64,000 bases of DNA from an uncultured Pelagimonas sp. GTDB lineage: Bacteria > Pseudomonadota > Alphaproteobacteria > Rhodobacterales > Rhodobacteraceae. The stretch lies in assembly GCA_947497905.1 (NCBI GenBank), contig CANMIH010000002.1:496001-560000 (forward strand), in the 5' to 3' direction. The position numbers and the translations under genes were made by a program. The notes under the pieces were generated by a model. That model had not been told where the DNA came from, made no database searches, and was given only the letters and a program-made list of their open reading frames with translations. Shown one piece after another: positions 53,966 to 62,795 of the stretch (its first letter is position 1; each line of letters begins with the position of its first letter).

Positions 53966-54643
53966 GTGATGCAAAATAACCAACTCATTGAAGAAGAATT
54001 TGAAACACACGGCCGGGTTTGGTTCAGAAACGCCATATCGGCCTCAGACCTTGCGCTATTTGACGAAGCTACGGCAGAAACTGCGAAAGCGGGACAACGG
54101 CTTGGCGCGTCAAGAGCTCTGGATGCGGCGCTATCGCGTGATAGCTCTCTTGGGAATGCAATTCGACGGCTTAACCACAAGGCGGAGCCTGTTCGTGTGG
54201 TCGCTTTTAACAAGTCAGAAAAGGCCAATTGGGGTGTTCCCTGGCATCAAGACCGTGTCATCGCGGTCAATGAAAAGACAGACACCGCCGGGTACAGCAA
54301 TTGGACAAAAAAGTCGGGCACGTGGCATTGCGAGCCACCGCAATCAGTTCTGGAACACATGCTCTTCGTCCGGGTTCATTTGGACGATTCAGATCGGTCC
54401 AACGGAGCCATGGAGATCGCGGTCGGAAGCCACAAAGGTGGGGTTGTCTCATCGGCTGAGGCTGAAATGGCGGCGCAGGCCTACCCGATCGAGGTTTGCG
54501 ACGCGCGAAGAGGCGATGTCCTGATCCTCAAGATGCTCACGTTGCATGCCTCGAAACCCGCGAAAGTGCAGTCTGGACGTCGGGTGCTGCGGGTTGATTA
54601 TGCCTCGTTCCAACTGCCGTCCCCTTTGTCTTGGAGCATCTAA
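53966..54643 (+). CDS. phytanoyl-CoA dioxygenase (PhyH) family Fe(II)/2-oxoglutarate oxygenase
   Basis: A 225-residue soluble oxygenase. The double-stranded beta-helix ligands are visible: HxD in VPWHQDRVIAVN, the distal His in MLTLHASKP, and the 2-oxoglutarate-binding Arg in GRRVLRVDYASF. The intervening WHCEPPQSVLEHMLFVRVHLDD and NGAMEIAVGSHKGG segments are typical of PhyH proteins. GTG 53966 or ATG 53969 may start it; no strong ribosome site is seen. It is an accessory gene with no pathway context nearby, and the substrate is unknown. Confidence 0.86.
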   Translation: MMQNNQLIEEEFETHGRVWFRNAISASDLALFDEATAETAKAGQRLGASRALDAALSRDSSLGNAIRRLNHKAEPVRVVAFNKSEKANWGVPWHQDRVIAVNEKTDTAGYSNWTKKSGTWHCEPPQSVLEHMLFVRVHLDDSDRSNGAMEIAVGSHKGGVVSSAEAEMAAQAYPIEVCDARRGDVLILKMLTLHASKPAKVQSGRRVLRVDYASFQLPSPLSWSI

Positions 54644-54711
54644 TCTGGACCTAGGAACACGCCCGTTAGCGCTCTCGCTTAAAACTCCGGCGTCGACTTT
54701 GACTGATAGGC

Positions 54712-55686
54712 TTAAAGGCCGTTTGGGGCGAGCAGCACCTTGCCAGACCGGTTGCCTTGCATGGCGTGGGCGAGAGCATCATGAATGTCCTCAAGTGGAT
54801 AAACGCGCTCAACCGGAGAATGGAGTTTCCCCATAGCAATCAGCGTTGTGAGCTCTTCAAACACCCGGCCAATGTCTTCGGGGGCAGTTGTCCGTAGCCA
54901 CTGCGTCAGCCAAAAACCTCGCACCTTGATATCCTTAAAGATTACAGTTTGGTCTGGAACAGGTGTGGTTTGCCCCGACAGATTTCCAAACAGCACAATC
55001 GTCCCGGAGTCCTGCAAACAATCGGTCAGCCTGCCAAAGGTTTCGCCAGCTACCGCATCGATGGCCAATACGGGCGCTCTATCAAGGTCTGTAGCGACCT
55101 GCATAGCAAGATCTGGGCCGTCCACGAATACGGCGTCAGCGCCCGTGGCCTTGACGGCTTCAATGGCACTGTTGCGACGCACCACCGAGGCGACACGTAT
55201 ACCCCGTGCCTGTGCAAGCTGTGTGACCAATTGCCCAACCGCCGAAGTGGCTGCAGATTGAATGATCCAGTCACCCGCCACCAGATCCACGAATTTTGTC
55301 AGCAACAGATAGGCGGTTGCAGGATTGACAATCAGCATGGCCAATTGATCAAGATCGGCATCGGGAAGCGGCACAAGCCCGGCGCTCGGAACCGTCTTCT
55401 CAGTTGCCCATGCGCCGGGTGGGTTCGGTACAATGACGCGCGTCCCAATATCGAGCCCTGGGCCGTGCACCTCTATCACCTCACCAACACCTTCGAGACC
55501 TATCTGTGCGGGTAATGCGGGCTGTGAACCGTAGTTTCCTGCTATTTGTATGATGTCGGATGGGTTGATCGGGGTGCGCAAGATTTTGATGCGCGTTTCG
55601 CCGGGTTTAAGTGGCCGAGGCTCCTGATCAATCAATTCAACGACCTCATCCGCTTTGCCATGTGTTCTGTAAATTGCTTGTTTCAT
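54712..55686 (-). CDS. MDR-family NAD(P)H oxidoreductase (enoyl reductase/quinone reductase-like)
   Basis: A 324-residue medium-chain dehydrogenase/reductase without the zinc-binding Cys/His set. The N-terminus (LKPGETRIKILRTPINPSDI, then GNYGSQPALPAQIGLEGVG) and the VIVPNPPGAWATEKTV segment match mitochondrial trans-2-enoyl-CoA reductase/quinone reductase relatives. The Rossmann motif is QSAATSAVGQLVTQLAQARG (degenerate glycines) followed by ASVVRRNSAIEAV. AGGATC precedes the ATG at 55686. Divergent from a tetR gene with shared operators, so it is probably the regulator's target. Confidence 0.88.
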   Translation of the reverse strand: MKQAIYRTHGKADEVVELIDQEPRPLKPGETRIKILRTPINPSDIIQIAGNYGSQPALPAQIGLEGVGEVIEVHGPGLDIGTRVIVPNPPGAWATEKTVPSAGLVPLPDADLDQLAMLIVNPATAYLLLTKFVDLVAGDWIIQSAATSAVGQLVTQLAQARGIRVASVVRRNSAIEAVKATGADAVFVDGPDLAMQVATDLDRAPVLAIDAVAGETFGRLTDCLQDSGTIVLFGNLSGQTTPVPDQTVIFKDIKVRGFWLTQWLRTTAPEDIGRVFEELTTLIAMGKLHSPVERVYPLEDIHDALAHAMQGNRSGKVLLAPNGL

Positions 55687-55734
55687 TGTCTTTGATCCTG
55701 TGGGGCCGCGAAGAAGCCGATGAATTATACTTAG

Positions 55735-55747
55735 TGAATGATATTCA
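55735..55747. promoter_or_regulatory. TGAATNNNATTCA operator, site 1
   Basis: Inverted repeat TGAAT-GAT-ATTCA, 49 bases upstream of the MDR gene start. It matches site 2 at 55789 in both half-sites and spacing. Probably bound by the divergently encoded TetR protein. Confidence 0.7.
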
Positions 55748-55788
55748 TTACTGTAGCTAGGCGGCACCCCTTGCGCTGTCAACCGTAA

Positions 55789-55801
55789 TGAATAGTATTC
55801 A
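55789..55801. promoter_or_regulatory. TGAATNNNATTCA operator, site 2
   Basis: Inverted repeat TGAAT-AGT-ATTCA ending 3 bases before the tetR ATG (55805). Binding here would block tetR translation initiation or transcription, as expected for autoregulation. Confidence 0.7.
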
Positions 55802-55804
55802 GTA

Positions 55805-56422
55805 ATGGATGCTCAGAAACCCACCCGTGTGAAGCGAACACGCAACCCAGACAGCAAACGCGCCGCAATCTACGACGCGGCAGTTCGGCTGTTCACCGAG
55901 CAAGGCTATGAAAATGTTTCGATTGCCAAGATCGCCAAAGACGCGGGCATTGCGGTGGGGACCGTGTACCGATTTCATGACACGAAACTGACCTTGCTTC
56001 GGGCGATGCTGGAAGGTGTCGAAGATGCGTTTGTCACACGAATGGCCACGGATTGGGCCTGTGAGGGCACATATGCAGAGCGCATTGAGCGAATATGCCA
56101 TGGCATTTTCGAGGTCGCCGAGGACAATCTCCCCCTTTTGAAATTGCTGAATATGACGACTGATGTTGTGTTTGCGGACGGTTCTCTGCCAGGGGATCGC
56201 ATCCAAAACCAGATCCGCATCATGTATACCGATGCTGTGAACGCCGGGGCCAGTCATCAAGGGGACGCCGACATGATGGCCGCGATCGCTCACGGTATGG
56301 TGGAGGGTGCTATCGTACGGTGGATGCGCTTGGGCGCGCCTAAGGATATTGACGCGGCCTCGCAGCTCACTCTGGTGTTCAAGGACGGGTTTATGACAAG
56401 TGAGGCCTCACAGCTCAGTTAA
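55805..56422 (+). CDS. TetR/AcrR family transcriptional regulator
   Basis: A 205-residue repressor. The N-terminal HTH (residues about 18-60) reads SKRAAIYDAAVRLFTEQGYENV, then SIAKIAKDAGIAVGTVYRFHDTKLTLL. The C-terminal ligand domain is helical with no recognisable pocket signature. Start at the first ATG; no Shine-Dalgarno is obvious because the operator occupies that place. Divergent from the MDR oxidoreductase gene; two matching operators lie between. Confidence 0.9.
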   Translation: MDAQKPTRVKRTRNPDSKRAAIYDAAVRLFTEQGYENVSIAKIAKDAGIAVGTVYRFHDTKLTLLRAMLEGVEDAFVTRMATDWACEGTYAERIERICHGIFEVAEDNLPLLKLLNMTTDVVFADGSLPGDRIQNQIRIMYTDAVNAGASHQGDADMMAAIAHGMVEGAIVRWMRLGAPKDIDAASQLTLVFKDGFMTSEASQLS

Positions 56423-56554
56423 CGCTGCAAGGCGATTGGCCAAAAATGAGTTTCGCGAGTTCACCGCGCCCCTCGCTCAGGTCAGCTGTGAGCTTAAATT
56501 GAAAGATTCTGCAGGTTTCGCTACCGTCGGTTCGAGGATTTCGGAGGATTTCTT

Positions 56555-57364
56555 TTGACGGGTGTTTGGCGACCAGAACGTCGAAACAGACGAATTGGGA
56601 CCAAGGCATCAGGCTTTTCCAAGTCCAACGACATGCGTATTCCGGTGACCTGGTTGGACAAACATGGGAACTGCTCACTTTACTTTGAACGGCTTGAGAA
56701 ACCTAGTTTTCAACCCGTCAAAGTAGGGGACAGCCACGTGAAGGTTCTATTTGAGGCACCCCGAGCGGGCTTCTCATATGGGTGTTCGCCCGCCGATATT
56801 GTTAACTTGTTGACTGAAGTTTCAAATCTTGTCCCTGCTTTGCCGGACATCGTTGCGTTTCGGCAACCCACCAGAAAACAAAGCCATCAGAACCCTACGT
56901 GGGGCCGATTTTTGTATTGCGCAGAGTTTGCCGAGCACCATGGAACGGCAATTGTCGTAGAGGCTCAGGAGCTGGGAGCGCCGTTAAAATGGTCAAAGCG
57001 AATGACGCTGGAAGATCGAGCCGAATACGCGCGTCTTCTACGAGATGGGCACGTCTTTGTCGAAACCAAGCGAGATCAAGTGGCTGTGCTCACCGAAGAG
57101 GCGGTGCGGAACACGATACTCTACCGGAGTTTTCTGCACGAGCTTGGGCATCTGGCTGATTATCATCAAAAAGTCCTGGACGATAAAACAGCGCTAGACC
57201 CCAATCAGGATGCCGCCGAAAATCTCTACTTTTCCAGACCTGCTTCGGAACGCGAAGCTTTTGCGCATAGGTTTGCGGGAGAACTCAGGGAGACGCTGCT
57301 TGCAAGCGGTGTGATACCGTTTGCGCCTCTACCTAGGAAAGGTATTCACAATGCAAACTGCTAG
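56555..57364 (+). CDS. HEXXH-motif metallopeptidase-like protein, unrecognised family
   Basis: A 269-residue soluble protein. A zincin motif HELGH (195-199) is followed by ADYHQKVLDD and, about 35 residues on, SEREAFAHRFAGELR, in which Glu233 could be the third zinc ligand. The N-terminal 180 residues match no family I recognise (for example KRDQVAVLTEEAVRNTILYR). The TTG at 56555 has GGAGG eight bases upstream; ATG 56633 is the alternative. It overlaps the next gene by 14 bp. It lies in the AT-richer accessory patch, and target and cleavage activity are unknown. Confidence 0.72.
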   Translation: MTGVWRPERRNRRIGTKASGFSKSNDMRIPVTWLDKHGNCSLYFERLEKPSFQPVKVGDSHVKVLFEAPRAGFSYGCSPADIVNLLTEVSNLVPALPDIVAFRQPTRKQSHQNPTWGRFLYCAEFAEHHGTAIVVEAQELGAPLKWSKRMTLEDRAEYARLLRDGHVFVETKRDQVAVLTEEAVRNTILYRSFLHELGHLADYHQKVLDDKTALDPNQDAAENLYFSRPASEREAFAHRFAGELRETLLASGVIPFAPLPRKGIHNANC

Positions 57365-57899
57365 TGAGCGTGGACGGGAACTAAGTTTTCAGTTGGACAA
57401 TGATGCTCTTGATCCCCAAACGGCTTATGAGTGTCTACAAAGTTCAAATCTGACAGACCAATCGCTTGCCTTTGAGGTGTTTACAGGGGCTTCCATACGC
57501 ACGGTCATGAAAGACCTGTCTCACGATCTGGATATTCCGATGATGCTTCTTGATCATCTGTTGAATTGCATTTCTGCTGATCTACCCGACACCGAAACAG
57601 AAGATCTTTGGAATACTGTTTCAAGCAGAGGCGAGGCATTTCTGGACCTTCGCGTTCCTCTTGCCGACGATTGGAGCAAGTATGACTGCTTGCTTGAGGA
57701 AGAACGCTACTTTGCGCGGATCGTTGGCTTCCTCAAAGCAGACCCTGACCAGTATTACTCGGAGATCGTCACGCATACCTTGGAGGCATGGTCACCCAAA
57801 GCGAAGCCTTTCAAGACCATCATGAAAGAATGGAAAGCTGATCCAGTGCGTTCAAAATACGTTGCTGATCTTGAAGGAATCTTCGCCTGCAGTTTCTAA
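57351..57899 (+). CDS. partner of the HEXXH protein, function unknown
   Basis: A 182-residue acidic soluble protein translated from ATG 57351 (AAAGG upstream), overlapping the metallopeptidase-like gene by 14 bp, so translationally coupled. It is mainly helical (LAFEVFTGASIRTVMKDLSH, DIPMMLLDHLLNCISADLPD, ERYFARIVGFLKADPDQYYS). No motif is recognised. Acidic character and coupling suggest it binds or inhibits the upstream protein, or is its substrate. Confidence 0.68.
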   Translation: MQTASERGRELSFQLDNDALDPQTAYECLQSSNLTDQSLAFEVFTGASIRTVMKDLSHDLDIPMMLLDHLLNCISADLPDTETEDLWNTVSSRGEAFLDLRVPLADDWSKYDCLLEEERYFARIVGFLKADPDQYYSEIVTHTLEAWSPKAKPFKTIMKEWKADPVRSKYVADLEGIFACSF

Positions 57900-58050
57900 G
57901 ATTGCCACGTGATGGAAAGGGTGCTTCATTTTGCGGCAATCTAGGATGTGAGAGGCCAAGCTCGGTTCTGCTTTGTCCCAAACAGGCGACATCTGTTGGC
58001 GACAGCGCCCGAAGATATCTGCGGACGCTGCTTTTCTGTTGGGCGTAGCG

Positions 58051-58365
58051 CTACTGTTTGTCTGTCACATTCTCTTTGAAGGCGACTTCGAATTCAGCTT
58101 GTTTGTCGGGGCTCGCCTCGGTTTGATAGTTGGCTTTCCACTCATCCATGGTCATGCCGTAGTAGAGTTCGCGCGCTTCGGTTTTGCCCATCTCGATGCC
58201 ACGTTCATTGGCAGCTTCCTGATACCAGCGGCTCAGGCAGTTGCGGCAGAACCCGGCAAGGTTCATCATATCGATGTTCTGCACATCGGTTCGGTCTTCC
58301 ATCAGGTGTTGGCGCAACCGGCGAAAGGCGGCGGCTTCCAGTTCGATGCGGGTTTGATCATCCAT
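58051..58365 (-). CDS. DUF1244 family protein
   Basis: A 104-residue cytosolic protein with the DUF1244 body: TRIELEAAAFRRLRQHLMED, DVQNIDMMNLAGFCRNCLSRWYQ, then GKTEARELYYGMTMDEWKAN. The paired Cys in FCRNCLS are a family feature. No function is known. GGAGAG precedes the ATG at 58365. Ten bases downstream of the N-formylglutamate amidohydrolase gene; likely an operon. Confidence 0.9.
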   Translation of the reverse strand: MDDQTRIELEAAAFRRLRQHLMEDRTDVQNIDMMNLAGFCRNCLSRWYQEAANERGIEMGKTEARELYYGMTMDEWKANYQTEASPDKQAEFEVAFKENVTDKQ

Positions 58366-58375
58366 GGGTCTCTCC

Positions 58376-59113
58376 TCAGCTCTCTGCCTGTGCCAGAGCC
58401 GCTTCCAGCATGGGGGCAAGCCGGTGACCCCATGCGTTTTGCTGCTCTGTTGTGGCAATCAAATCATTGCGCAGTTCAATAAGTGTATTCTGTCGGCCGT
58501 GCTTCAAGGCATGACGATCCACAGAATCGCCGGGCAGGTGGCCGTCATAGGGCTGGTTGCGGCCCACGGTCAGATCATCCTGCGCCTCAAGATCGGCAAT
58601 CAGCGGGTCGGACAGCCGCGCATCCCAGGCATGTAAGATGCCGATGTGCCACGGACGGGGTGCGCGACCGCGCAGTTGAGGGGTGAAAGAATGCACCGCA
58701 ACAATCACAACATCCTCTCGGCCGTCGATGATCTGTTCCACTGCGCGGTGGTAAGGCCGGTGATAGGCATCAAGTCTGCGTAATTTTTCAGCACTGTCAG
58801 CGGCGCGGTTTCCTGGAATGATGGACCCGTCATAGAGCTTCATCAGAAGGGTGGGGTCATCCTCGCCACGGTTGGGATCAATCACAAGGCGAGAAAAGTT
58901 TGTGGCCGCAACGGGTGCGTTCAAGGCCTCACCAAGGGCAAGGCAAACCCCCAAGGCGCCGGGATCAAAGGCGATATGGCGGTTCATGTCTTCGGCGGGA
59001 AGCCCAAGGCAACCGCCAAGTTCAGGGGGCACCGTGTTGCGCGCATGGTCGCAGGTGATCAACCAGCGGCTTTTCCGGCTGGCCCCTTCAATGTGATATG
59101 GCTCATATGTCAT
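58376..59113 (-). CDS. N-formylglutamate amidohydrolase family protein
   Basis: A 245-residue HutG-type (FGase) hydrolase fold: LITCDHARNTVPPELGG at the N-terminus, NRHIAFDPGALGVCLALGE, then RLVIDPNRGEDDPTLL, DAYHRPYHRAVEQI and VIVAVHSFTPQLRG, which hold the metal and catalytic residues. Some members act in histidine degradation, but no hut genes are here, so the substrate is uncertain. The ATG at 59113 (MTYEPYHIEG) is preferred; upstream ATGs at 59137 and beyond add an implausible tail. Confidence 0.88.
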   Translation of the reverse strand: MTYEPYHIEGASRKSRWLITCDHARNTVPPELGGCLGLPAEDMNRHIAFDPGALGVCLALGEALNAPVAATNFSRLVIDPNRGEDDPTLLMKLYDGSIIPGNRAADSAEKLRRLDAYHRPYHRAVEQIIDGREDVVIVAVHSFTPQLRGRAPRPWHIGILHAWDARLSDPLIADLEAQDDLTVGRNQPYDGHLPGDSVDRHALKHGRQNTLIELRNDLIATTEQQNAWGHRLAPMLEAALAQAES

Positions 59114-59281
59114 TGTAACGTCATCTCTTGCACGCATGTCATAGGTCAGTTGCGCGGCAAAGGGAAATAGGCAATAAGCAACGCGAAACGTTAGCGGTAA
59201 CAATGGCGGAAAACGGGATAAATCCAACCCGCCAGTTGGCCGACCCCATCCGCTGCGCCGTATATAAGGAGGCAGGGCACT

Positions 59282-60730
59282 ATGAAACGCTCGAGAAAAG
59301 TTAAGATCGTGGCCACGCTTGGCCCGGCATCCACCTCATATGATATGATCCGTGCTCTGCATGAAGCCGGGGCCGATGTGTTCCGTCTGAACATGAGCCA
59401 CGGCAGCCATGACGAGATTGCCGAGCGTCACAAGATCATTCGTCAGATCGAAAAGGATCTGGACAGCCCGATTGCGATTTTGGCTGACCTTCAAGGCCCA
59501 AAGCTGCGGGTTGGTGTTTTTGCAAATGACGCTGGCGAAGAGCTTGTTGCTGGTGAAGCCTTCCGTTTGGATCTGGATGAGGCCCCGGGTGACATTTCCC
59601 GCGTGAACCTGCCTCATCCCGAAATTTTTGCCGCTCTGCGCCCAGGGGCGACTTTGTTGGTCAATGACGGAAAAATTCGCCTGAAAGTCGAAGACTGTGG
59701 CGAGGATTTCGCAAATTGTGTGGTTGTGACCGGCGGTGTCATTTCGAACCGCAAAGGCGTGAACGTGCCTGACGTGGTTCTGCCTCTGGCGGCGCTGTCG
59801 GAAAAAGACCGCGCGGATCTGGAGTTTGTGTGTGAGCTTGGTGTGGACTGGTTGGCTCTGAGCTTTGTTCAGCGGCCTCAGGATGTCTGGGACGCCCGCG
59901 ATCTGGCTGATGGGCGCGCGGCGATCCTGTCGAAAATTGAAAAGCCCGCGGCGGTCGAAAGCTTTGACGAAATCCTTGCGGCCTCTGATGGTATCATGGT
60001 GGCACGTGGGGATCTGGGCGTCGAGCTTCCGGTTCAGAATGTGCCACCGATCCAGAAACGTCTGGTGCGCAAATGCCGGGCCGCGGCCAAGCCGGTGATT
60101 GTTGCCACGCAGATGCTCGAATCGATGATCGAATCACCGATGCCGACTCGCGCTGAGGTGTCAGACGTGTCGAATGCGATCTACGAAGGTTCGGATGCAA
60201 TTATGCTGTCGGCAGAATCGGCTGCGGGCCAGTATCCAATCGAGGCGGTCAGCACCATGGATGCGGTTGCAGTCGAGGTTGAGAATGACCCGACCTACAC
60301 CGAGATCATTGAGGCCAGCCGCATCGCCAAGCGCCACACCGTAGCGGATGGTATTGTGGCGGCGGCGCGTGAGATTGCCGAGACCACCGATATTAAGGCG
60401 ATTTGCTGCTTTACCTCCTCAGGAACCACGGCAGCACTGGTTGCACGGGAACGTCCCCGGGTGCCGATCATCGCCATGACAAGTTCGCGCCGTGCCGCAC
60501 GTCGCCTGTCGCTGAGCTGGGGCACGCTTTGTGTTCTGACTGGTGAGCTGGAGCGCTTTAAACAGGCGGTGGTCAATGCCGCGCGGGCTGCGCGCCGGTC
60601 AGGGATTGCCGAGGAAAACGAACAGATTGTTGTAACCGCGGGTGTTCCATTCAACATCCCGGGCACCACAAACATTCTGCGCGTGGCCCCCTGTGACGAA
60701 CGTTTGATTTATAGCACCGACCCAGAGTAA
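59282..60730 (+). CDS. pyk: pyruvate kinase
   Basis: A 482-residue glycolytic enzyme transferring phosphate from PEP to ADP. Markers: MKRSRKVKIVATLGPASTSYD, the B-domain, ILADLQGPKLRVGVF, the active-site block ILSKIEKPAAVESFDEILAASDGIMVARGDLGVELP and TQMLESMIESPMPTRAEVSDVSNAIYEGSDAIMLSAE. AAGGAGG upstream of the ATG. The C-terminal allosteric domain is present. A weak hairpin CCCGGT/ACCGGG at 60737-60754 follows it. Confidence 0.97.
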   Translation: MKRSRKVKIVATLGPASTSYDMIRALHEAGADVFRLNMSHGSHDEIAERHKIIRQIEKDLDSPIAILADLQGPKLRVGVFANDAGEELVAGEAFRLDLDEAPGDISRVNLPHPEIFAALRPGATLLVNDGKIRLKVEDCGEDFANCVVVTGGVISNRKGVNVPDVVLPLAALSEKDRADLEFVCELGVDWLALSFVQRPQDVWDARDLADGRAAILSKIEKPAAVESFDEILAASDGIMVARGDLGVELPVQNVPPIQKRLVRKCRAAAKPVIVATQMLESMIESPMPTRAEVSDVSNAIYEGSDAIMLSAESAAGQYPIEAVSTMDAVAVEVENDPTYTEIIEASRIAKRHTVADGIVAAAREIAETTDIKAICCFTSSGTTAALVARERPRVPIIAMTSSRRAARRLSLSWGTLCVLTGELERFKQAVVNAARAARRSGIAEENEQIVVTAGVPFNIPGTTNILRVAPCDERLIYSTDPE

Positions 60731-60765
60731 GCTTGTCCCGGTGTAATAACCGGGAGGCTGATCTG

Positions 60766-60990
60766 ATGAATCCAGATACGGCACTGGTTGTTGGGATGGT
60801 CCTGAGTGTTTTGGCGATCCCGGCAATTGTTTCTGCCATGTCAGATGGCCGTTCCCCTCGGGTGGCGGCCGTTGTAGCAGTCATAGGTGCGGGATGTGTG
60901 GTCTTTGCGCTGCAGGCCAAACCGTCGGGCTATCATTTGTCTGATATTCCGAACGTCGTTTATAGCGAGCTTGGACGTCTGCTGAATTAG
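60766..60990 (+). CDS. small two-segment membrane protein downstream of pyk
   Basis: A 74-residue protein with two hydrophobic segments (residues 5-25 and 35-52), a short basic loop (SDGRSPRVA) and a soluble tail (YHLSDIPNVVYSELGRLLN). GGGAGG eight bases before the ATG at 60766 sets the start. No family known to me. It sits directly after pyk, suggesting cotranscription. Confidence 0.72.
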   Translation: MNPDTALVVGMVLSVLAIPAIVSAMSDGRSPRVAAVVAVIGAGCVVFALQAKPSGYHLSDIPNVVYSELGRLLN

Positions 60991-61062
60991 CGCCGGACGG
61001 CGAAATTGGTGGAAATCGATGAAATGAGGTAGACTGCTCTCAGCATATAGTGAGGGCCGGTT

Positions 61063-61872
61063 ATGACCAAAACTGCTCGTTTACTGTTTCATCTGGTAAA
61101 AATGACCGGAACAGAAACCGCGTTGAACGCGTTTGTTCAAGAGTTCGCTCCACATATTCAAAGCTATATTGTTGGCAAACGTCTGCTTGATCTGATCCGC
61201 CAGATCAGTGTGGCACATCACAGTGCTCTAGAGTCTCGCATAGAAAAATTGACAGACGCCGCACCGTCTGTGCCGCCAGTTGGACAAGGGTGGCGTTTTG
61301 ATTGTGACGAGGAGCAACCGGTTACCTCGGGTCTGACCCAGCTGTTGGGTTTGCTCAATCAACAGGTGGCATCTTATGCCGTTTTACGGGCAATTGCGCT
61401 ACGCGCCCATGACAGCATTCTAGACGGGCGAGAGAATACCGCGGATCTCGCGCTGGCGCATATGCGGGCCTATGTTGAACAGATCCATGCCGTTTTCCAA
61501 ATCCTGCACGAGGCCTTGTTGTGGGAGATGGAGCGCGCGGGTGAGTGCTGCACCTGCAGCTGTCCGGCCTGCAGTCATGGCATTTGCCTGTGCGGTCAGG
61601 GCGCACGACGCAGTCTCAGTGATGTATGGCAGGAATTTGGTCCCATTTCTCAGGACGATTCGGTTTACCTGCATCCTCCACGTGGCGGCAGCGCGGCGGG
61701 AGCCGTGGGTCTTGGGCCCGGTGACCGGATACTTTCAGCGGCGGGTCACCCGCTTAAGACGCATTTTGTGTTGCAGCAGATCCTACAGGCCCATGAAAAA
61801 GGGGATCACATTCCCTTAAGTGTGCGCCGTTCAGATGGTGAACTGGAAGATGTCATCTTGCATAAACAATAG
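61063..61872 (+). CDS. cysteine-cluster protein with C-terminal PDZ-like domain, unknown function
   Basis: A 269-residue soluble protein. Residues 1-155 are helical with paired amphipathic segments (LLDLIRQISVAHHSALESRIEKL; LTQLLGLLNQQVASYAVLRAI). Seven cysteines then lie within 16 residues (162, 163, 165, 167, 170, 175, 177), a CCTCSCPACSHGICLC cluster. The C-terminal 65 residues (GGSAAGAVGLGPGDRILSAAGHPLK) resemble a PDZ domain. There is no signal peptide. The cluster could bind zinc or an iron-sulfur centre. I know no such protein family by name. Confidence 0.72.
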   Translation: MTKTARLLFHLVKMTGTETALNAFVQEFAPHIQSYIVGKRLLDLIRQISVAHHSALESRIEKLTDAAPSVPPVGQGWRFDCDEEQPVTSGLTQLLGLLNQQVASYAVLRAIALRAHDSILDGRENTADLALAHMRAYVEQIHAVFQILHEALLWEMERAGECCTCSCPACSHGICLCGQGARRSLSDVWQEFGPISQDDSVYLHPPRGGSAAGAVGLGPGDRILSAAGHPLKTHFVLQQILQAHEKGDHIPLSVRRSDGELEDVILHKQ

Positions 61873-62105
61873 CTTAGATGGCGGAAGTGCAGCCAAGAGG
61901 CGTCGGGTGCGAGATTTCCGTTTGTAAACCGCGGCCTTTCAGATAGATCGACCCCTGCAGTGGTCAAAGCGATGGGGCGAGGTTTTTACGCCTCATGTCT
62001 GTATCGAGCCTTGCCTATTGCACACTTCCCTACTAATGAAGCGGCTTCAACCGCGCGTCCGGCCCATGTGGCATGCCGAGTCGCGCCCAAGTACCGGAGA
62101 ATGAA

Positions 62106-62306
62106 ATGCCCAAGATGAAGACCAAGTCGAGCGCCAAAAAGCGCTTCAAGGTGACCGCGACCGGTAAGGTCATGGCAGGCCAGGCGGGTAAACGCCACGG
62201 CATGATCAAGCGCACCAAGAAATTCATCCGCGACGCACGCGGCACCACCACTTTGTCTGCTCCTGACGCGAAGATCGTCAAGAGCTACATGCCGTACGAC
62301 CGCTAA
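62106..62306 (+). CDS. rpmI: 50S ribosomal protein L35
   Basis: A 66-residue basic ribosomal protein: [20 protein letters not shown], then [26 protein letters not shown] six bases before the ATG at 62106. rplT follows 14 bases downstream; infC is not adjacent. About 230 bases without a gene precede it and hold the promoter and leader, including a GCGAGG/GCCTC hairpin near 61978-61996. Confidence 0.96.
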   Translation: MPKMKTKSSAKKRFKVTATGKVMAGQAGKRHGMIKRTKKFIRDARGTTTLSAPDAKIVKSYMPYDR

Positions 62307-62320
62307 GAGGAGATACCACT

Positions 62321-62686
62321 ATGTCCCGAGTAAAAGGCGGAACCGTCACCCACGCGCGTCACAAGAAAATCGTCAAGCAGGCCAAAGGTTACTATGGCCG
62401 CCGCAAGAATACCTTCAAGGTAGCGGCACAGGCGGTTGATAAAGCGAACCAGTATGCAACGCGCGACCGTCATAACCGCAAGCGCAACTTCCGCGCTCTG
62501 TGGATCCAGCGTATCAACGCCGCTGTGCGTGCGCATGACGAAGCACTGACATATTCGAAGTTCATCAATGGTCTGAATCTGGCCGGCATCGAAGTCGACC
62601 GTAAAGTTCTGGCTGATCTTGCTGTTCACGAGCCCGAAGCATTTGCTGCGATCGTGGATCAGGCAAAGGGCGCTCTGGCGGCCTAA
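62321..62686 (+). CDS. rplT: 50S ribosomal protein L20
   Basis: A 121-residue basic ribosomal protein: [20 protein letters not shown], then [20 protein letters not shown] and the C-terminal [30 protein letters not shown] precedes the ATG. Cotranscribed with rpmI; a strong terminator follows. Confidence 0.97.
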   Translation: MSRVKGGTVTHARHKKIVKQAKGYYGRRKNTFKVAAQAVDKANQYATRDRHNRKRNFRALWIQRINAAVRAHDEALTYSKFINGLNLAGIEVDRKVLADLAVHEPEAFAAIVDQAKGALAA

Positions 62687-62711
62687 GATCTCTTGATCTT
62701 CTAAAAGTTTG

Positions 62712-62742
62712 GGCCGCTCCAGTGTTTGGGGCGGCCTTTTTT
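62712..62742 (+). terminator. terminator after rplT
   Basis: Stem GGCCGC (62712-62717)/GCGGCC (62731-62736) extended by TCC/GGG pairing, followed by TTTTTT. It also separates rplT from the convergent NnrS gene. Confidence 0.88.
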
Positions 62743-62795
62743 GTTGTCGGGCGTGTGCGGAAGGGCGTTGCCCCTCTGCGCCAGCGGCGGATTCA

